NCBI RefSeq assembly: GCF_004297105.1
Contig: NZ_SCVE01000018.1
Coordinates: 324,668 to 388,667, forward strand
DNA length: 64,000 nt
Direction: 5' to 3'
From: Herbiconiux sp.
Lineage (GTDB): Bacteria > Actinomycetota > Actinomycetes > Actinomycetales > Microbacteriaceae
Shown here: one piece after another, positions 33,817 to 42,508 of the stretch
How the letters are laid out: the number at the start of each line of letters is the position of its first letter
How positions within the stretch are numbered: position 1 is the stretch's first letter
Made by a program: the position numbers and the translations under genes
The notes under the pieces: model-generated
Told to the model about the DNA's origin: nothing
Database searches by the model: none
Seen by the model: the letters and a program-made list of their open reading frames with translations, nothing else

Positions 33817-34761
33817 ATGCACAAGCCCATCACGATCACCCTCCTCTCCCTCGCATCCGTGGTCGGGATCCTGGCGCTCGGCCTGGTGACGACCACGACG
33901 GTGAACGCCGTCGCCTCGGCGTCGGAGGACGCCGAGCTCGAGACCTACGGGCACCTGGTGCCGGTCGACGGCAAGAACATGAACGTGGTCGTCAGCGGCA
34001 GCGAATCGGATGGGGCCGACACGATCGTGCTCCTGCCCGGCCTCGGCACCCCCTCACCCGCACTCGATTTCGCGCCTCTCGTGCATCGGCTGGATGACGA
34101 CTTCCGCGTGGTGGTGGTCGAGCCGTTCGGGTACGGGCTCAGCGACCAGACCGACGCACCCCGCACATCCGCCGCCATCGCCGGCGAGGTGCACGAGGCC
34201 CTTCAGGCCCTGGGGATCGACCGCTACGTGCTCGCCGGCCATTCGATCGCGGGCATCTACGGGCTCGAGTACCTCAGCCGTTTCCGCGACGAGGTGACCG
34301 CGTTCGTGGGCATCGACACGAGCGTTCCTGGCCAGCCCGGCAGCGAGGAGCCGACCCCGGTCGACGGCCTGGATGCGCTCAAGCAGCTCGGCATCCTCCG
34401 TGTGCTCAGCTCTGTCTCCCCCGGCGCCTACGACGGTCTCGCCGACTACGACGATGCCGCCCGCCGCCAGCTCGCCATCCTCAGCAACCGCAACACGATG
34501 ACCCCGACCCTCCTCGACGAGATCGCCCGCACCCCCGAGAACTTCGCCGCGGCCCGCTCCCAGCAGTTCCCTCGCGACCTGCCGGTGCTGCTGTTCGTGG
34601 CCGGCGACGATCCGGAGGTCGCGGGCTGGGTGCAGCTGCACGAGACCCAGCTCGCCCAGGTCGATCGTGGCGAGCTGGTGCAGCTCGATGGCGGCCACTA
34701 CCTGCACCAGACCCTCTCGGCCGAGATCGCGGCGAAGACGACGGAGTTCCTGAGCCGCTGA
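33817..34761 (+). CDS. Membrane-anchored or secreted alpha/beta hydrolase
   Basis: A 314-residue hydrolase with an N-terminal hydrophobic segment (about 5-32), which may be a signal peptide or anchor. The alpha/beta core follows: VLLPGLGTPSP (oxyanion hole region, about 73), the nucleophile elbow AGHSIAGIYG (Ser about 148), an acid near VAGDDPEV (about 270) and the catalytic His in LDGGHYLHQ (about 297). Lid-like helices fill about 185-240. Substrate not predictable: members include esterases, lactonases and epoxide hydrolases. It stands alone between the small membrane protein and a glucanase-fold protein. Confidence 0.87.
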   Translation: MHKPITITLLSLASVVGILALGLVTTTTVNAVASASEDAELETYGHLVPVDGKNMNVVVSGSESDGADTIVLLPGLGTPSPALDFAPLVHRLDDDFRVVVVEPFGYGLSDQTDAPRTSAAIAGEVHEALQALGIDRYVLAGHSIAGIYGLEYLSRFRDEVTAFVGIDTSVPGQPGSEEPTPVDGLDALKQLGILRVLSSVSPGAYDGLADYDDAARRQLAILSNRNTMTPTLLDEIARTPENFAAARSQQFPRDLPVLLFVAGDDPEVAGWVQLHETQLAQVDRGELVQLDGGHYLHQTLSAEIAAKTTEFLSR

Positions 34762-34825
34762 CCCGTCGGCTCCGGCACGATGCTCCTTCGGTCTCGCGCT
34801 GCGGCACTCGAGCGGCGAGAATCGG

Positions 34826-35632
34826 GTGGTGGCCGATGTGAGCGAGACGTTTCCGGATGCGCCGACCCGCGAACCCGACGTGCGCGACGACTTCACGTCG
34901 ACGACGCTCCGGGACGATCTGTGGATCGGCCACTACCTCCCCCACTGGACCACGCCCGAGAGATCCCTCGCCCGCTATGAGCTGACAGGCGAGCCGGGCA
35001 TCCGTCTCCTGATCGAGGAGGATCAGCCCGACTGGAGAGAAGAGGATGCCCCACTGCGTGTCTCGAACCTCCAGACCGGCGTCTTCTCGGGCCCCGTTGG
35101 CTCCGAGCGGGGAACCCAACGGCATCGGCTTGACGGTCTGACGGTTCGAACGGAGACTCCGGAGCGGCTCCTCTGGGCGCCATCATCCGGCCGCATCGAT
35201 CTGACGGTCAGCGCCAGCGTCGACGAGGGCTGCATGCTCGCGGCCTGGCTGGTCGGTGCAGAGAACCTCTCAGCCCTCCACAGCGGCGAGATCTGCCTCT
35301 TCGAGATCGACGCGGCCGCAATCGGACGCACCCAGACGCGGGCGCGCTGCGGCATCAAGGCCCACGGCGACGATTCACTCGTCACCGACATGACGGAGGT
35401 CGCCATCCCCGTGAACGCAGCCCAGCCGCACACCTGGTCGGTGATCTGGGGCCCCGAGGGAATGCTGATCGGCTGCGAGGGCGTGGTGGTCACACGCTCC
35501 TCGCAGGCTCCGGACTACCCGATGCTGCTGATGCTCGACCTCTTCGAGATCGGCCCGCGCTCGACCACCCCCGGCGCGTACCCGAAAGCAGCCCGAATCC
35601 ACTCCCTCCGCGGCTGGAACGGGATCCACTAG
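34826..35632 (+). CDS. Concanavalin A-like lectin/glucanase-fold protein (DUF6081-like)
   Basis: A 268-residue protein without signal peptide. It opens with an acidic segment and the motif DDFTSTTLRDDLWIGHYLPHW, typical of the jelly-roll fold in family-16-like proteins, and has strands such as GRIDLTVSASVDEGCMLAAW and HTWSVIWGPEGMLIGCEG. At the place of the catalytic E-x-D-x(x)-E is GEICLFEIDAAA, which does not fit the canonical motif, so carbohydrate binding or a changed catalytic centre is more likely than standard glucanase activity. GTG start; a second GTG directly follows. Confidence 0.72.
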   Translation: MVADVSETFPDAPTREPDVRDDFTSTTLRDDLWIGHYLPHWTTPERSLARYELTGEPGIRLLIEEDQPDWREEDAPLRVSNLQTGVFSGPVGSERGTQRHRLDGLTVRTETPERLLWAPSSGRIDLTVSASVDEGCMLAAWLVGAENLSALHSGEICLFEIDAAAIGRTQTRARCGIKAHGDDSLVTDMTEVAIPVNAAQPHTWSVIWGPEGMLIGCEGVVVTRSSQAPDYPMLLMLDLFEIGPRSTTPGAYPKAARIHSLRGWNGIH

Positions 35633-35644
35633 CGGAGCCCTGGC

Positions 35645-37294
35645 TCACCCCTTCCGGCGCAGCACCCGCGCGATATCGGCCACGGCGGTCTCCCCGAGCG
35701 CGTGCGCAAGCCCGATGAACACGCCCACGGCGACGATTCCCCCGATCCCTGCACTCACCAGCGCGGTGACCTGAGTCGACCACCCAGGATCTCCCACGGG
35801 AACGGATGCGGCCAGCCAGGCGCATCCCGTCGCAACGAGCACCACGACGGCCAGTCTGATCGATCGAGCCATCGCGGAGTGACGGACCGATCTCATGGCG
35901 TCGCGAAGCCGCGCACGCCGTTCCAGAAGCGCGATCCCCACCAACAACCCCATCCAGGTGGCCGCGCTGATCACCAACGCCACGAGCACGACCACATGGG
36001 CCGGCTGCGCCACCAGGCCCACCAGGAGCACGCCGAGAACTGTTGCCACCGCGATGACCAGCTGCACGATGAAGGGCGACCGCGCATCGCCGAGGGCGTA
36101 GGAAACGCGTTGCACGAGCAGGACGAGACTGAACGCTCCGAGCCCTGTGCCCAGCGCGGCGAGCACGCCTCCGATGGGCGCGGCATTCCAGACTGCGACG
36201 CCGATGTGAGGCCCGAGCGCCACGAAAATCACGGTGAAGAGCGCGGAGACGACCGCGACGAGCCGAGCAGTGCGCCGGATCTCAGCCCACGCGGGCGTGA
36301 TCTCGCCCGCGACGAGGTGATGACTCATCCGGGTGTACGACGCCGTGATGAGCGAGACGGCGATGACTCCGTGCGGCACCAGGAAGAGGAGGTAGGCGTT
36401 CGAGAGGGAGTTGAGGCTGGCCCCGTCGATTCCGGATGCCGTGAGGTGCGCCCCGGCTGCGGAGGCGACATTGGAGATGACGACATACGACCCCTGCCAG
36501 CACAGCACGGCGAGAAACCCCCACAGCACGTTGACCCCGATGCGGGCGAACCGCTGCGGCCGGATGCGGAACCGCGGTCGGTGGCCAAGCCGGAGCACGG
36601 GAATGCCGACGAGCACGAACTGGGCGATCGCTCCCAGGGTGGCACCACCGCAGACGAGAGCGACCATGGAAGGGGTCCACTTCTCCACGTCGACGAGCCC
36701 GCTGGGAACCACGGCCAGGAACACGAGTAGCGATCCGATCGTGGCAGCGTTGGAGAGCGCCGGCGCCCAGGCGACGAAGGCGAAGCGCCCGTGAGCGAGC
36801 AGCACCTGGGAGAACGTGCCGAACTGGATGAGGAAGAACACCTGGGGGATGCACCAGAGCGCCATGAGTGTGCCGAGCCGCAGCCACGATTCCGGCCAGG
36901 CCAGGGCGTAGACGTTGACCAGCATCGGAGCGAACATCAGGAGCGCCGCGGTGAGGATGACGGCTGCGAAGGCGGTGAGGCTCAGAATCTGGTCGATGTG
37001 CTCCTGCCCGGAGATGTCGTTCGCGACCGACGATTCGCCGACCTCCCCGGCGTGGTCGCGTCGGATGGCGCCGGCGATCTCGGGAATCAAGATCGACGAG
37101 AGCGCCCCGCCGGCGACGAGGGCGAACAGCGCGGTGGGCAGCGTGTTGGCAACATCGAAGATCTGGCCGCCGGCGGTCGAGCTCGTGCCCCCGATGGCCG
37201 CCACAAGCAGAATCGCCTTCACAAACCCGAGCGCGCGAGACGCGAGAGTACCTGCCCCGAGCAACAGCTCGGGACGGGCACGCCACCGCGTCAC
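35645..37294 (-). CDS. murJ: MurJ-type lipid II flippase (MOP superfamily)
   Basis: A 549-residue integral membrane protein with about 14 hydrophobic helices. The N-terminus (ELLLGAGTLASRALGFVKAILL) is the first MviN/MurJ helix, with LASRALGFVK characteristic of the family; later helices include the charged residues Arg and Asp in the central cavity (for example RRDHAGEVGES and SHHLVAGEITPAW). It is likely to flip a peptidoglycan or other polyprenyl-linked precursor. Start GTG overlaps the stop codon of the upstream gene by GTGA, so the two are translationally coupled. Actinobacteria often have more than one MurJ-like protein, so which role this one has is not certain. Confidence 0.83.
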   Translation of the reverse strand: MTRWRARPELLLGAGTLASRALGFVKAILLVAAIGGTSSTAGGQIFDVANTLPTALFALVAGGALSSILIPEIAGAIRRDHAGEVGESSVANDISGQEHIDQILSLTAFAAVILTAALLMFAPMLVNVYALAWPESWLRLGTLMALWCIPQVFFLIQFGTFSQVLLAHGRFAFVAWAPALSNAATIGSLLVFLAVVPSGLVDVEKWTPSMVALVCGGATLGAIAQFVLVGIPVLRLGHRPRFRIRPQRFARIGVNVLWGFLAVLCWQGSYVVISNVASAAGAHLTASGIDGASLNSLSNAYLLFLVPHGVIAVSLITASYTRMSHHLVAGEITPAWAEIRRTARLVAVVSALFTVIFVALGPHIGVAVWNAAPIGGVLAALGTGLGAFSLVLLVQRVSYALGDARSPFIVQLVIAVATVLGVLLVGLVAQPAHVVVLVALVISAATWMGLLVGIALLERRARLRDAMRSVRHSAMARSIRLAVVVLVATGCAWLAASVPVGDPGWSTQVTALVSAGIGGIVAVGVFIGLAHALGETAVADIARVLRRKG

Positions 37295-37656
37295 GCAGCG
37301 ACTGCGCTCATCAGCAACCGCAGCCGATCTTCCGCGACAAGCACATCTACGTGTGAGCAATTCGCCAGCTTCGGCGCCCCCTCGAAGGCAATGGTGACTT
37401 CTTCCGGCAGCACCATCCCGCCCGACGTCGCGGCTCGAAACGGGTAACGCGCCCCCTGATCATCGAGCAATTCGAACTCCAGCTGAAGCACTCGACGCAC
37501 GAACCCCTCAGCGAGCCCGACCATGCGCACCACCACGCCCGACTCCCACAGCTCCACGAACGAAACCACGTACGGAGATCCATCCGGCAGGGTGAAAGCC
37601 CGGTTGACCGTGATCAGGACAGGGCCTCGCGGGGCGTGTTTCTGACTATTCCTCAT
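37291..37656 (-). CDS. Small beta-rich hypothetical protein coupled to MurJ-like flippase
   Basis: A 121-residue soluble protein of alternating strands (VLITVNRAFTLPDGSPYVVS, SGVVVRMVGLAEG, LQLEFELLDDQGARYPF, VTIAFEGAPK), suggesting a beta sandwich or barrel. No signal peptide. Its stop codon overlaps the MurJ GTG start by four bases, which implies coupled translation and a functional link. No family recognised. Confidence 0.65.
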   Translation of the reverse strand: MRNSQKHAPRGPVLITVNRAFTLPDGSPYVVSFVELWESGVVVRMVGLAEGFVRRVLQLEFELLDDQGARYPFRAATSGGMVLPEEVTIAFEGAPKLANCSHVDVLVAEDRLRLLMSAVAA

Positions 37657-37776
37657 ACACTTATTCTGACCGATTTCCTCGTGAACTCCACCGAGTTCGA
37701 ACCCTCCTCCTCGAGGCGGTGATCACGCCGCCGCGCCTCGAGCTCCGATCCGCCGCACCTGAACACTGGAGTCCAC

Positions 37777-38022
37777 ATGCCCCCACGCCTCACCGCCCGC
37801 CAGATGTTCATCGCGGGAGCGACCCTGACGGCAATCGGCACCGCACTCGCTCTCGTAACCGACGGCTGGCTAGCCTTGATCTTCGAGTCTGCCGACTTCC
37901 CCCACGCAGTTGCCGGCACGATCGCCACCCTCCTGCGGGAGATCGCCATGACGCTCGGCCTCGTGCTGGTCGGAGGATCGGTTGTGACGAGGTCACTCGG
38001 CGAGACGAAGGCGACGGAATAG
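37777..38022 (+). CDS. Small two-helix membrane protein
   Basis: An 81-residue protein with two hydrophobic helices (about 10-32: FIAGATLTAIGTALALVTDG, and about 50-72: LLREIAMTLGLVLVGGSVV) and a short acidic tail. Divergent from the beta-rich protein gene with about 120 bp between them. No family recognised. Confidence 0.55.
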   Translation: MPPRLTARQMFIAGATLTAIGTALALVTDGWLALIFESADFPHAVAGTIATLLREIAMTLGLVLVGGSVVTRSLGETKATE

Positions 38023-38135
38023 GGCCTTGGCGTCTCCACCGCGATCCCCGACCCTTCGGCAGCACGCGCACAGCACACTTATGCCCGGCCGATCACACGA
38101 GTAGCGTGACGAGCATGACAAGGGGAGCCGGGCGC

Positions 38136-38324
38136 ATGACGCTCATCATCGTCGGTGTCGTCGCTCTGCTGATCGGAGCCCTCTTCGCCGGCCAGGGCGC
38201 GAACCTCATCCCAGGAAGCTCCATGACCGGCGACCGCACCTGGCTCTACATCGGCCTCGTTCTAGCGGTAGTAGGCATCGTGCTCCTCGTGGTCGGAGTG
38301 CGACGTCGCAGGAACGACCGCTGA
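38136..38324 (+). CDS. Small two-helix membrane protein
   Basis: A 62-residue protein with two hydrophobic helices (MTLIIVGVVALLIGALFAG and WLYIGLVLAVVGIVLLVVGV) and a terminal RRRRNDR. The ATG at 38136 is chosen because AAGGGGAG lies nine bases upstream; an in-frame ATG at 38115 has no such site. Convergent with the next gene. No family recognised. Confidence 0.6.
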   Translation: MTLIIVGVVALLIGALFAGQGANLIPGSSMTGDRTWLYIGLVLAVVGIVLLVVGVRRRRNDR

Positions 38325-38407
38325 CCCCGGGACACCTCCACAGAATCGCGCAATCTCAGCCGGCACCGCCGCCGCCCTGAGCGACCGACAGCCCGAGAGA
38401 CGACCGT

Positions 38408-38734
38408 TCAGAAGACGGGTCGGTCCAGAACCCCAACGACGATAGGCGCACCGACGGCGAGCAGTGTGCACACAGCTGCGGAGATCCACATCCAGCGCGC
38501 CGCGGGTCGTCGGAGAACGACGATCAGGTGAGTTGCGAGCGCGACCACGGCGAGCGAGGCGACGACCGTACCAACGATCGCGGGACCGAAGAACGCGACC
38601 TGCTTGGTCGCAAGCCCAGAATCGTCGGGAGCCTGGTAGTACGTCGCGGGAATCTGAGAGGCGACGGCCGCGAGACCCAGCACGGCGATCACGAGAAGGA
38701 TGGAGGCGACGATGACGCGAACCCGCTGGGACAT
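38408..38734 (-). CDS. Small three-helix membrane protein
   Basis: A 108-residue protein with three hydrophobic helices (about 6-27, 48-72 and 80-102), the first resembling an uncleaved signal. The internal start giving MSQRVRVIVASILL is preferred since the upstream in-frame extension is polar and not protein-like. No family recognised. Beyond its start, bases 38735-38954 hold no gene I can support; they contain the promoter of the exonuclease gene. Confidence 0.62.
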   Translation of the reverse strand: MSQRVRVIVASILLVIAVLGLAAVASQIPATYYQAPDDSGLATKQVAFFGPAIVGTVVASLAVVALATHLIVVLRRPAARWMWISAAVCTLLAVGAPIVVGVLDRPVF

Positions 38735-38927
38735 CCACCCATTATGCGAGGCGCACGAGCCCTCGCCTATCTCTCCGCCGCCAGGCCTCATTCCCTCCGA
38801 CCGCGGCGGCAGCTGGTCCGTCTCCCCCAGCACCCCCGACAACGCCACAAAGATCCGCAGCGTCGCCGACGCGCACATGCCTGTAGCTCAATCCCCGCGC
38901 GTACCCCCCATCTAGGGTGAGAGCGCA

Positions 38928-38941
38928 CCGACACCTGTCGG
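38928..38941. promoter_or_regulatory. Palindrome CCGACA-cc-TGTCGG upstream of the exonuclease-FRG operon
   Basis: A 14-bp perfect inverted repeat ends immediately before a -10-like GATACGGT (38941-38948), and the ATG follows at 38955. There is no Shine-Dalgarno sequence, so the transcript may be leaderless. A repressor bound here would block RNA polymerase. No regulator gene is adjacent. Confidence 0.5.
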
Positions 38942-38954
38942 ATACGGTGTGCAG

Positions 38955-40187
38955 ATGAGCGCTCCCGGCTTTGCCACCATCGACTTCGAGACCACCGGCC
39001 TCTTCCCCAACGGCAACGACCGCGCAATCGAGGTCGCAGTCGTCCACTCCGACCCCGACGGTACGATCACCGGCCGCTGGGACACCCTCCTCAACCCAGG
39101 CCGAGATCTCGGGCGCCAAGACATCCACCGCATCTCAGCCGCGGAGACCCTGCGAGCTCCCACCTTCGCCGACATCGCACCAGAACTGATCGAGTTGCTC
39201 GACGGTCGCGTGCTCGTCGCGCACAACGCCAGCTTCGACACCCGCTTTCTCCTGGCGGAGCTCGCACGTGCAGACGTATGGGCCAGTCAAGATCTGGTCA
39301 CCCTCTGCACAATGCAGCTCGCTCGCGTCTACCTCCCGGGGTCGGGCCGAGCGCTTGTCGACTGTTGCGCAGCCTTCGACATCCAACTCGAGGGGGCCCA
39401 CCGGGCTTCCGTCGACGCGGGTGCGACGGCACAACTGCTCGCCTCCTACATTGCCCACTCGGAAGATCGCTCCGGATGGACCGATCACCTCGACCGCGCA
39501 GCTGCATACTCGTATGGCCGACTCCCCAGCCGGGGCACCGCGTGGTATCCGCGGGAGAACGCGCAGAGCGGCAACGATCACCACTTCCTCGAACGCATCA
39601 CCGATAACCTCGGCGAATTCTCGGGACCAGACGAACACAACGAGTACCTCGCGCTGCTCGACCGTGCTCTCCTCGATCGAATACTCTCAGCGCACGAGGC
39701 CGACGGACTCATCGAACTCGCCGACTCCCTCGGCATCAGCCGCTCGGCCTGCGAGAAGCTCAACCTCGAGTACTTCTGGGCGCTCGGTGCGGCGGCCTGG
39801 TCGGACGGCATCCTCACCGAAGCCGAGACCGCCGACCTGATTGCCGTCGCTGGACTCTTGCGTATCCCACCCTCTCAGATCGAGAAGGTACTCACTCCTC
39901 CAGATGTTCTCCCGACCTCACCGAAGCGGCCTGGTTCCTCCATCGGAGGCTTCACCTTGAACCCGGGCGACCTGGTCACCCTCACCGGAGAAATGTCGCT
40001 CCCCCGCGAACGCTGGCACGACATCCTCGTGGCCAATGACCTAGTGCCGAAAGATGCGGTTACGAAGAAAGTCAAGCTCGTCGCGGCCGCCGACCCTGAC
40101 TCGCTCTCTGGCAAGGCAAAGAAGGCACGCGACTACGGCATCCCGGTGGTCAGCGAGCAAGGCCTTGCCGGCATGCTCGGTATCTAG
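38955..40187 (+). CDS. DEDDh 3'-5' exonuclease fused to a BRCT domain
   Basis: A 410-residue protein. The exonuclease domain (about 1-165) shows the DnaQ-like motifs: ATIDFETTG (Exo I, D and E), HNASFDTRFLLAE (Exo II, D), and HRASVDAGATAQLL (Exo III, H and D), so the DEDDh set is complete. A helical middle region (about 170-300) contains a segment like the TerB/tellurite-type acidic bundle (AWSDGILTEAETADLIAVA). The C-terminus (about 325-410) is BRCT-like: FTLNPGDLVTLTGEMSLPRERW, then VTKKVKLVAAADPDSLSGKAKKARDYGIPVVSE. It would digest DNA or RNA 3' ends and bind a partner through BRCT. Fourteen bases before an FRG-domain gene. Confidence 0.87.
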   Translation: MSAPGFATIDFETTGLFPNGNDRAIEVAVVHSDPDGTITGRWDTLLNPGRDLGRQDIHRISAAETLRAPTFADIAPELIELLDGRVLVAHNASFDTRFLLAELARADVWASQDLVTLCTMQLARVYLPGSGRALVDCCAAFDIQLEGAHRASVDAGATAQLLASYIAHSEDRSGWTDHLDRAAAYSYGRLPSRGTAWYPRENAQSGNDHHFLERITDNLGEFSGPDEHNEYLALLDRALLDRILSAHEADGLIELADSLGISRSACEKLNLEYFWALGAAAWSDGILTEAETADLIAVAGLLRIPPSQIEKVLTPPDVLPTSPKRPGSSIGGFTLNPGDLVTLTGEMSLPRERWHDILVANDLVPKDAVTKKVKLVAAADPDSLSGKAKKARDYGIPVVSEQGLAGMLGI

Positions 40188-40201
40188 GAACGGAAGCTAC
40201 G

Positions 40202-41092
40202 ATGGCGAAATCGGACTGGAAAGAAACCGGCTGGTATATCGAGGCGAAAGGTTCACGCCATCTCTTCTCGGTGATCGGATCGATCGGGGGTTATAGCTCC
40301 GACGCCAAGATCGCATGGCGAGGACAAGCCAGTACGGAATACGACCTGGTCTCGTCGCTGCAGCGATCACCCGGTATCAGCTCCGAGGAGGAGATGCGAA
40401 AGCGAGAGTTGTTGCTGTTGAAGTCCGCGCGACAATGGGGACTCGGATTCGGGCCGTCCGGATGGGCGAGCGACCTCCAGCTCTTGGCGGATCTCCAGCA
40501 CTACGGCACGGCCACCCGGCTCCTGGATGTGACGAGCAATCCCATGACCGCGCTTTGGTTTGCATGCCAAGACGTGCAGCCAAAGGGATCGACCATCAAC
40601 GACGGGATTCTGCTCGCGTTGAACACCGCGGGATGGAAGTCGTACGGACGAAGTCATCCGTCCGGAAGCTATAGGGCCGTTGAGAGTCCGCTGTCATGGG
40701 AACTCGAAGCGGCACTGGATTCGGCACAGCCTTTCATTGTCGAGTCGCTGTCTCCGAACGATCGACTTAGAGCGCAAGAGGGCTTCTTTGTGGCCGGCCG
40801 AATTCCCGAGCGATCCGCGCGGGATCCGTTCAAGAGCTTCCACGTCAACTACGAACCCACAACCTACGAAGAACTATCGACGAGGCTCAACGATCAAGTC
40901 GGTGGGTCAGAGCAACGCAGAAGGCTCCCGTTCGTCGCAGTGATAATCCCAGCATGGCTCAAGGGGCGTGTGCTGTTGCGCCTGGCGAACTCGTACAACA
41001 GACGCCCCAATGTGTTGTTCCCCGACTTCACGGGTTTCCGCGATCACGGTGCGTATGTGGAGCCCCGCAAGACGTTCGAAGGCTCCTCCTAA
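40202..41092 (+). CDS. FRG-domain protein
   Basis: A 296-residue soluble protein with the FRG domain (about 20-150): AWRGQASTEYDLVSSLQR (the Trp-Arg-Gly-Gln core) and LQHYGTATRLLDVTSNPMTALWFAC, both diagnostic. The FRG family is widespread in bacteria, is often near defence or mobile genes, and has no settled biochemical function. The C-terminal part (about 150-296) has no recognised motif. GGAAG precedes the ATG, and the 14-bp gap to the exonuclease gene indicates one operon. Base composition here is lower in GC than in the first 38 kb, suggesting transfer. Confidence 0.88.
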   Translation: MAKSDWKETGWYIEAKGSRHLFSVIGSIGGYSSDAKIAWRGQASTEYDLVSSLQRSPGISSEEEMRKRELLLLKSARQWGLGFGPSGWASDLQLLADLQHYGTATRLLDVTSNPMTALWFACQDVQPKGSTINDGILLALNTAGWKSYGRSHPSGSYRAVESPLSWELEAALDSAQPFIVESLSPNDRLRAQEGFFVAGRIPERSARDPFKSFHVNYEPTTYEELSTRLNDQVGGSEQRRRLPFVAVIIPAWLKGRVLLRLANSYNRRPNVLFPDFTGFRDHGAYVEPRKTFEGSS

Positions 41093-41116
41093 GTCGATTG
41101 ACCCCGAAAGGCACTT

Positions 41117-42382
41117 CTACCGATCGTCGTCTTCGCGTTTCTTCGACCGGAACCGATCCCGAATGCCCCCACCCACCGCACCGGCAGCGCCCGTGATGGC
41201 TCCGCCAACGCTCTTAGCGGCTGTGACGGCCCGCGCTTCATCGGGTATGCCATCGCCATCGATGTCGACGCTCCGGAATGGACTCGACACTGTTGCAGCG
41301 GCGGTGGCCACGCCTGAGCCAGCGGCAACCGCTCCCGCCGCAACGCCACCTCCAACAGCACCGGCAGTTCCCGTTATCCGGCTCCCAGTGGACTTCGCTG
41401 CCTCCTGCAGGGCTGCGACCGCCGCATTGCCCTCGGAGTCATCGTCGTCTGGCTTCGCCTTCACCGGTATCGCAAGATTCTCGGGGAACTCGTCGGGCGG
41501 CTCCGGGAACGCAGTGCGCGACGAGAGGATGACATCACGACCGAACACGAAGCGCGTGATCCCACTCGACAAAGCGGCCACTCCGTAGTCCACCGCGGTT
41601 TGTTGTTTGCTGCTCAGGCTGTCGCGAACAGGGTCGAGTTGCCCTGTCTGCATGGTCCGCACCAGACTCTGAGCGCGCCCAGCCGGAAGCGAATTCGCGA
41701 GAGTATTCGCCCAGTCCGAGCGACCAGCGGCAGCATCCGTCCCGGCCGCGACCACACCGTCCGCAGATATCGTCGCGACATCCGCAGCCATCGTAGCGAT
41801 CTGCTCCTGACTGATTCGTTCATTCGACAATCCGAACACCAGAGCCTGTGCCTGATCCTGATCGAGGCGCATCCCATGAATCTCAGCGAGCCCAAGGCCG
41901 AAGATGGCAGTGATCTCAAACTGCAGTTGCTTGTCCCCAGCGGGAAGGTAGGTGGAGACGTGTTGCGCACCCGTCTTCGCTGCGCTCAGCCCGACGTTCT
42001 TTGCCGCCGCCTTAACCGCAGCTTTTCCCGTGTGCGCGCTCACGCTCTTGACGCCGGCGGTCGCGGGCCCAGCGACGGGAATCATCGCGATGCCGACATC
42101 CGCTGCGATCGCTCCGACCGTGATTGCTGTACCGGCCGCGGTGATGGCGGACCCGTAGTGGCGTTCGAGAATCCGGATGATCTCGGCTGGTGACGCGTCG
42201 GGCTTCCTGCGTCGAAGCCACTTCACATACCTACGCGCGATCGAGTGTCGCGCACTGACCGCCTTCGCAATCTCGTGCGAAGCCTCGTCGCTGTCCAGGT
42301 CGGCCCCGACTGTGATGACCTCGGCATCAATCGGCACGTTCGCTGATTCGCCGTCGATCGGCGGCACTGGCGTTTCACTCAT
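41117..42382 (-). CDS. Unknown protein with hydrophobic segments and Gly/Ala-rich C-terminus
   Basis: A 421-residue protein. An acidic start (about 1-35) is followed by a helical basic region (AKAVSARHSIARRYVKWLRR, about 36-60), hydrophobic segments at about 78-110 (AITAAGTAITVGAIAADVG), an alpha-helical middle with DQDQAQALVFGLSNE, a Gly/Ala-rich stretch (about 335-375) and an EF-hand-like loop DIDGDGIPDEA (about 380). Resemblance to colicin- or pore-type hydrophobic hairpins is possible but weak. The start MSETPVPP has GAGGGGG six bases upstream; a start 30 bp further is rejected. Convergent with the FRG gene, 24 bp apart. Confidence 0.6.
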   Translation of the reverse strand: MSETPVPPIDGESANVPIDAEVITVGADLDSDEASHEIAKAVSARHSIARRYVKWLRRRKPDASPAEIIRILERHYGSAITAAGTAITVGAIAADVGIAMIPVAGPATAGVKSVSAHTGKAAVKAAAKNVGLSAAKTGAQHVSTYLPAGDKQLQFEITAIFGLGLAEIHGMRLDQDQAQALVFGLSNERISQEQIATMAADVATISADGVVAAGTDAAAGRSDWANTLANSLPAGRAQSLVRTMQTGQLDPVRDSLSSKQQTAVDYGVAALSSGITRFVFGRDVILSSRTAFPEPPDEFPENLAIPVKAKPDDDDSEGNAAVAALQEAAKSTGSRITGTAGAVGGGVAAGAVAAGSGVATAAATVSSPFRSVDIDGDGIPDEARAVTAAKSVGGAITGAAGAVGGGIRDRFRSKKREDDDR

Positions 42383-42508
42383 CGAATCCCCCTCGACAGC
42401 CGTCGATTGCAACGCTAACGATAGAGCAACGCTCGGTGGAGACGCCCTTGTCGCTCTTAGTCAGCGAGGCCATGCGCGTCTGCAAGCTTGCCTGCACTGA
42501 CTCCCGTC

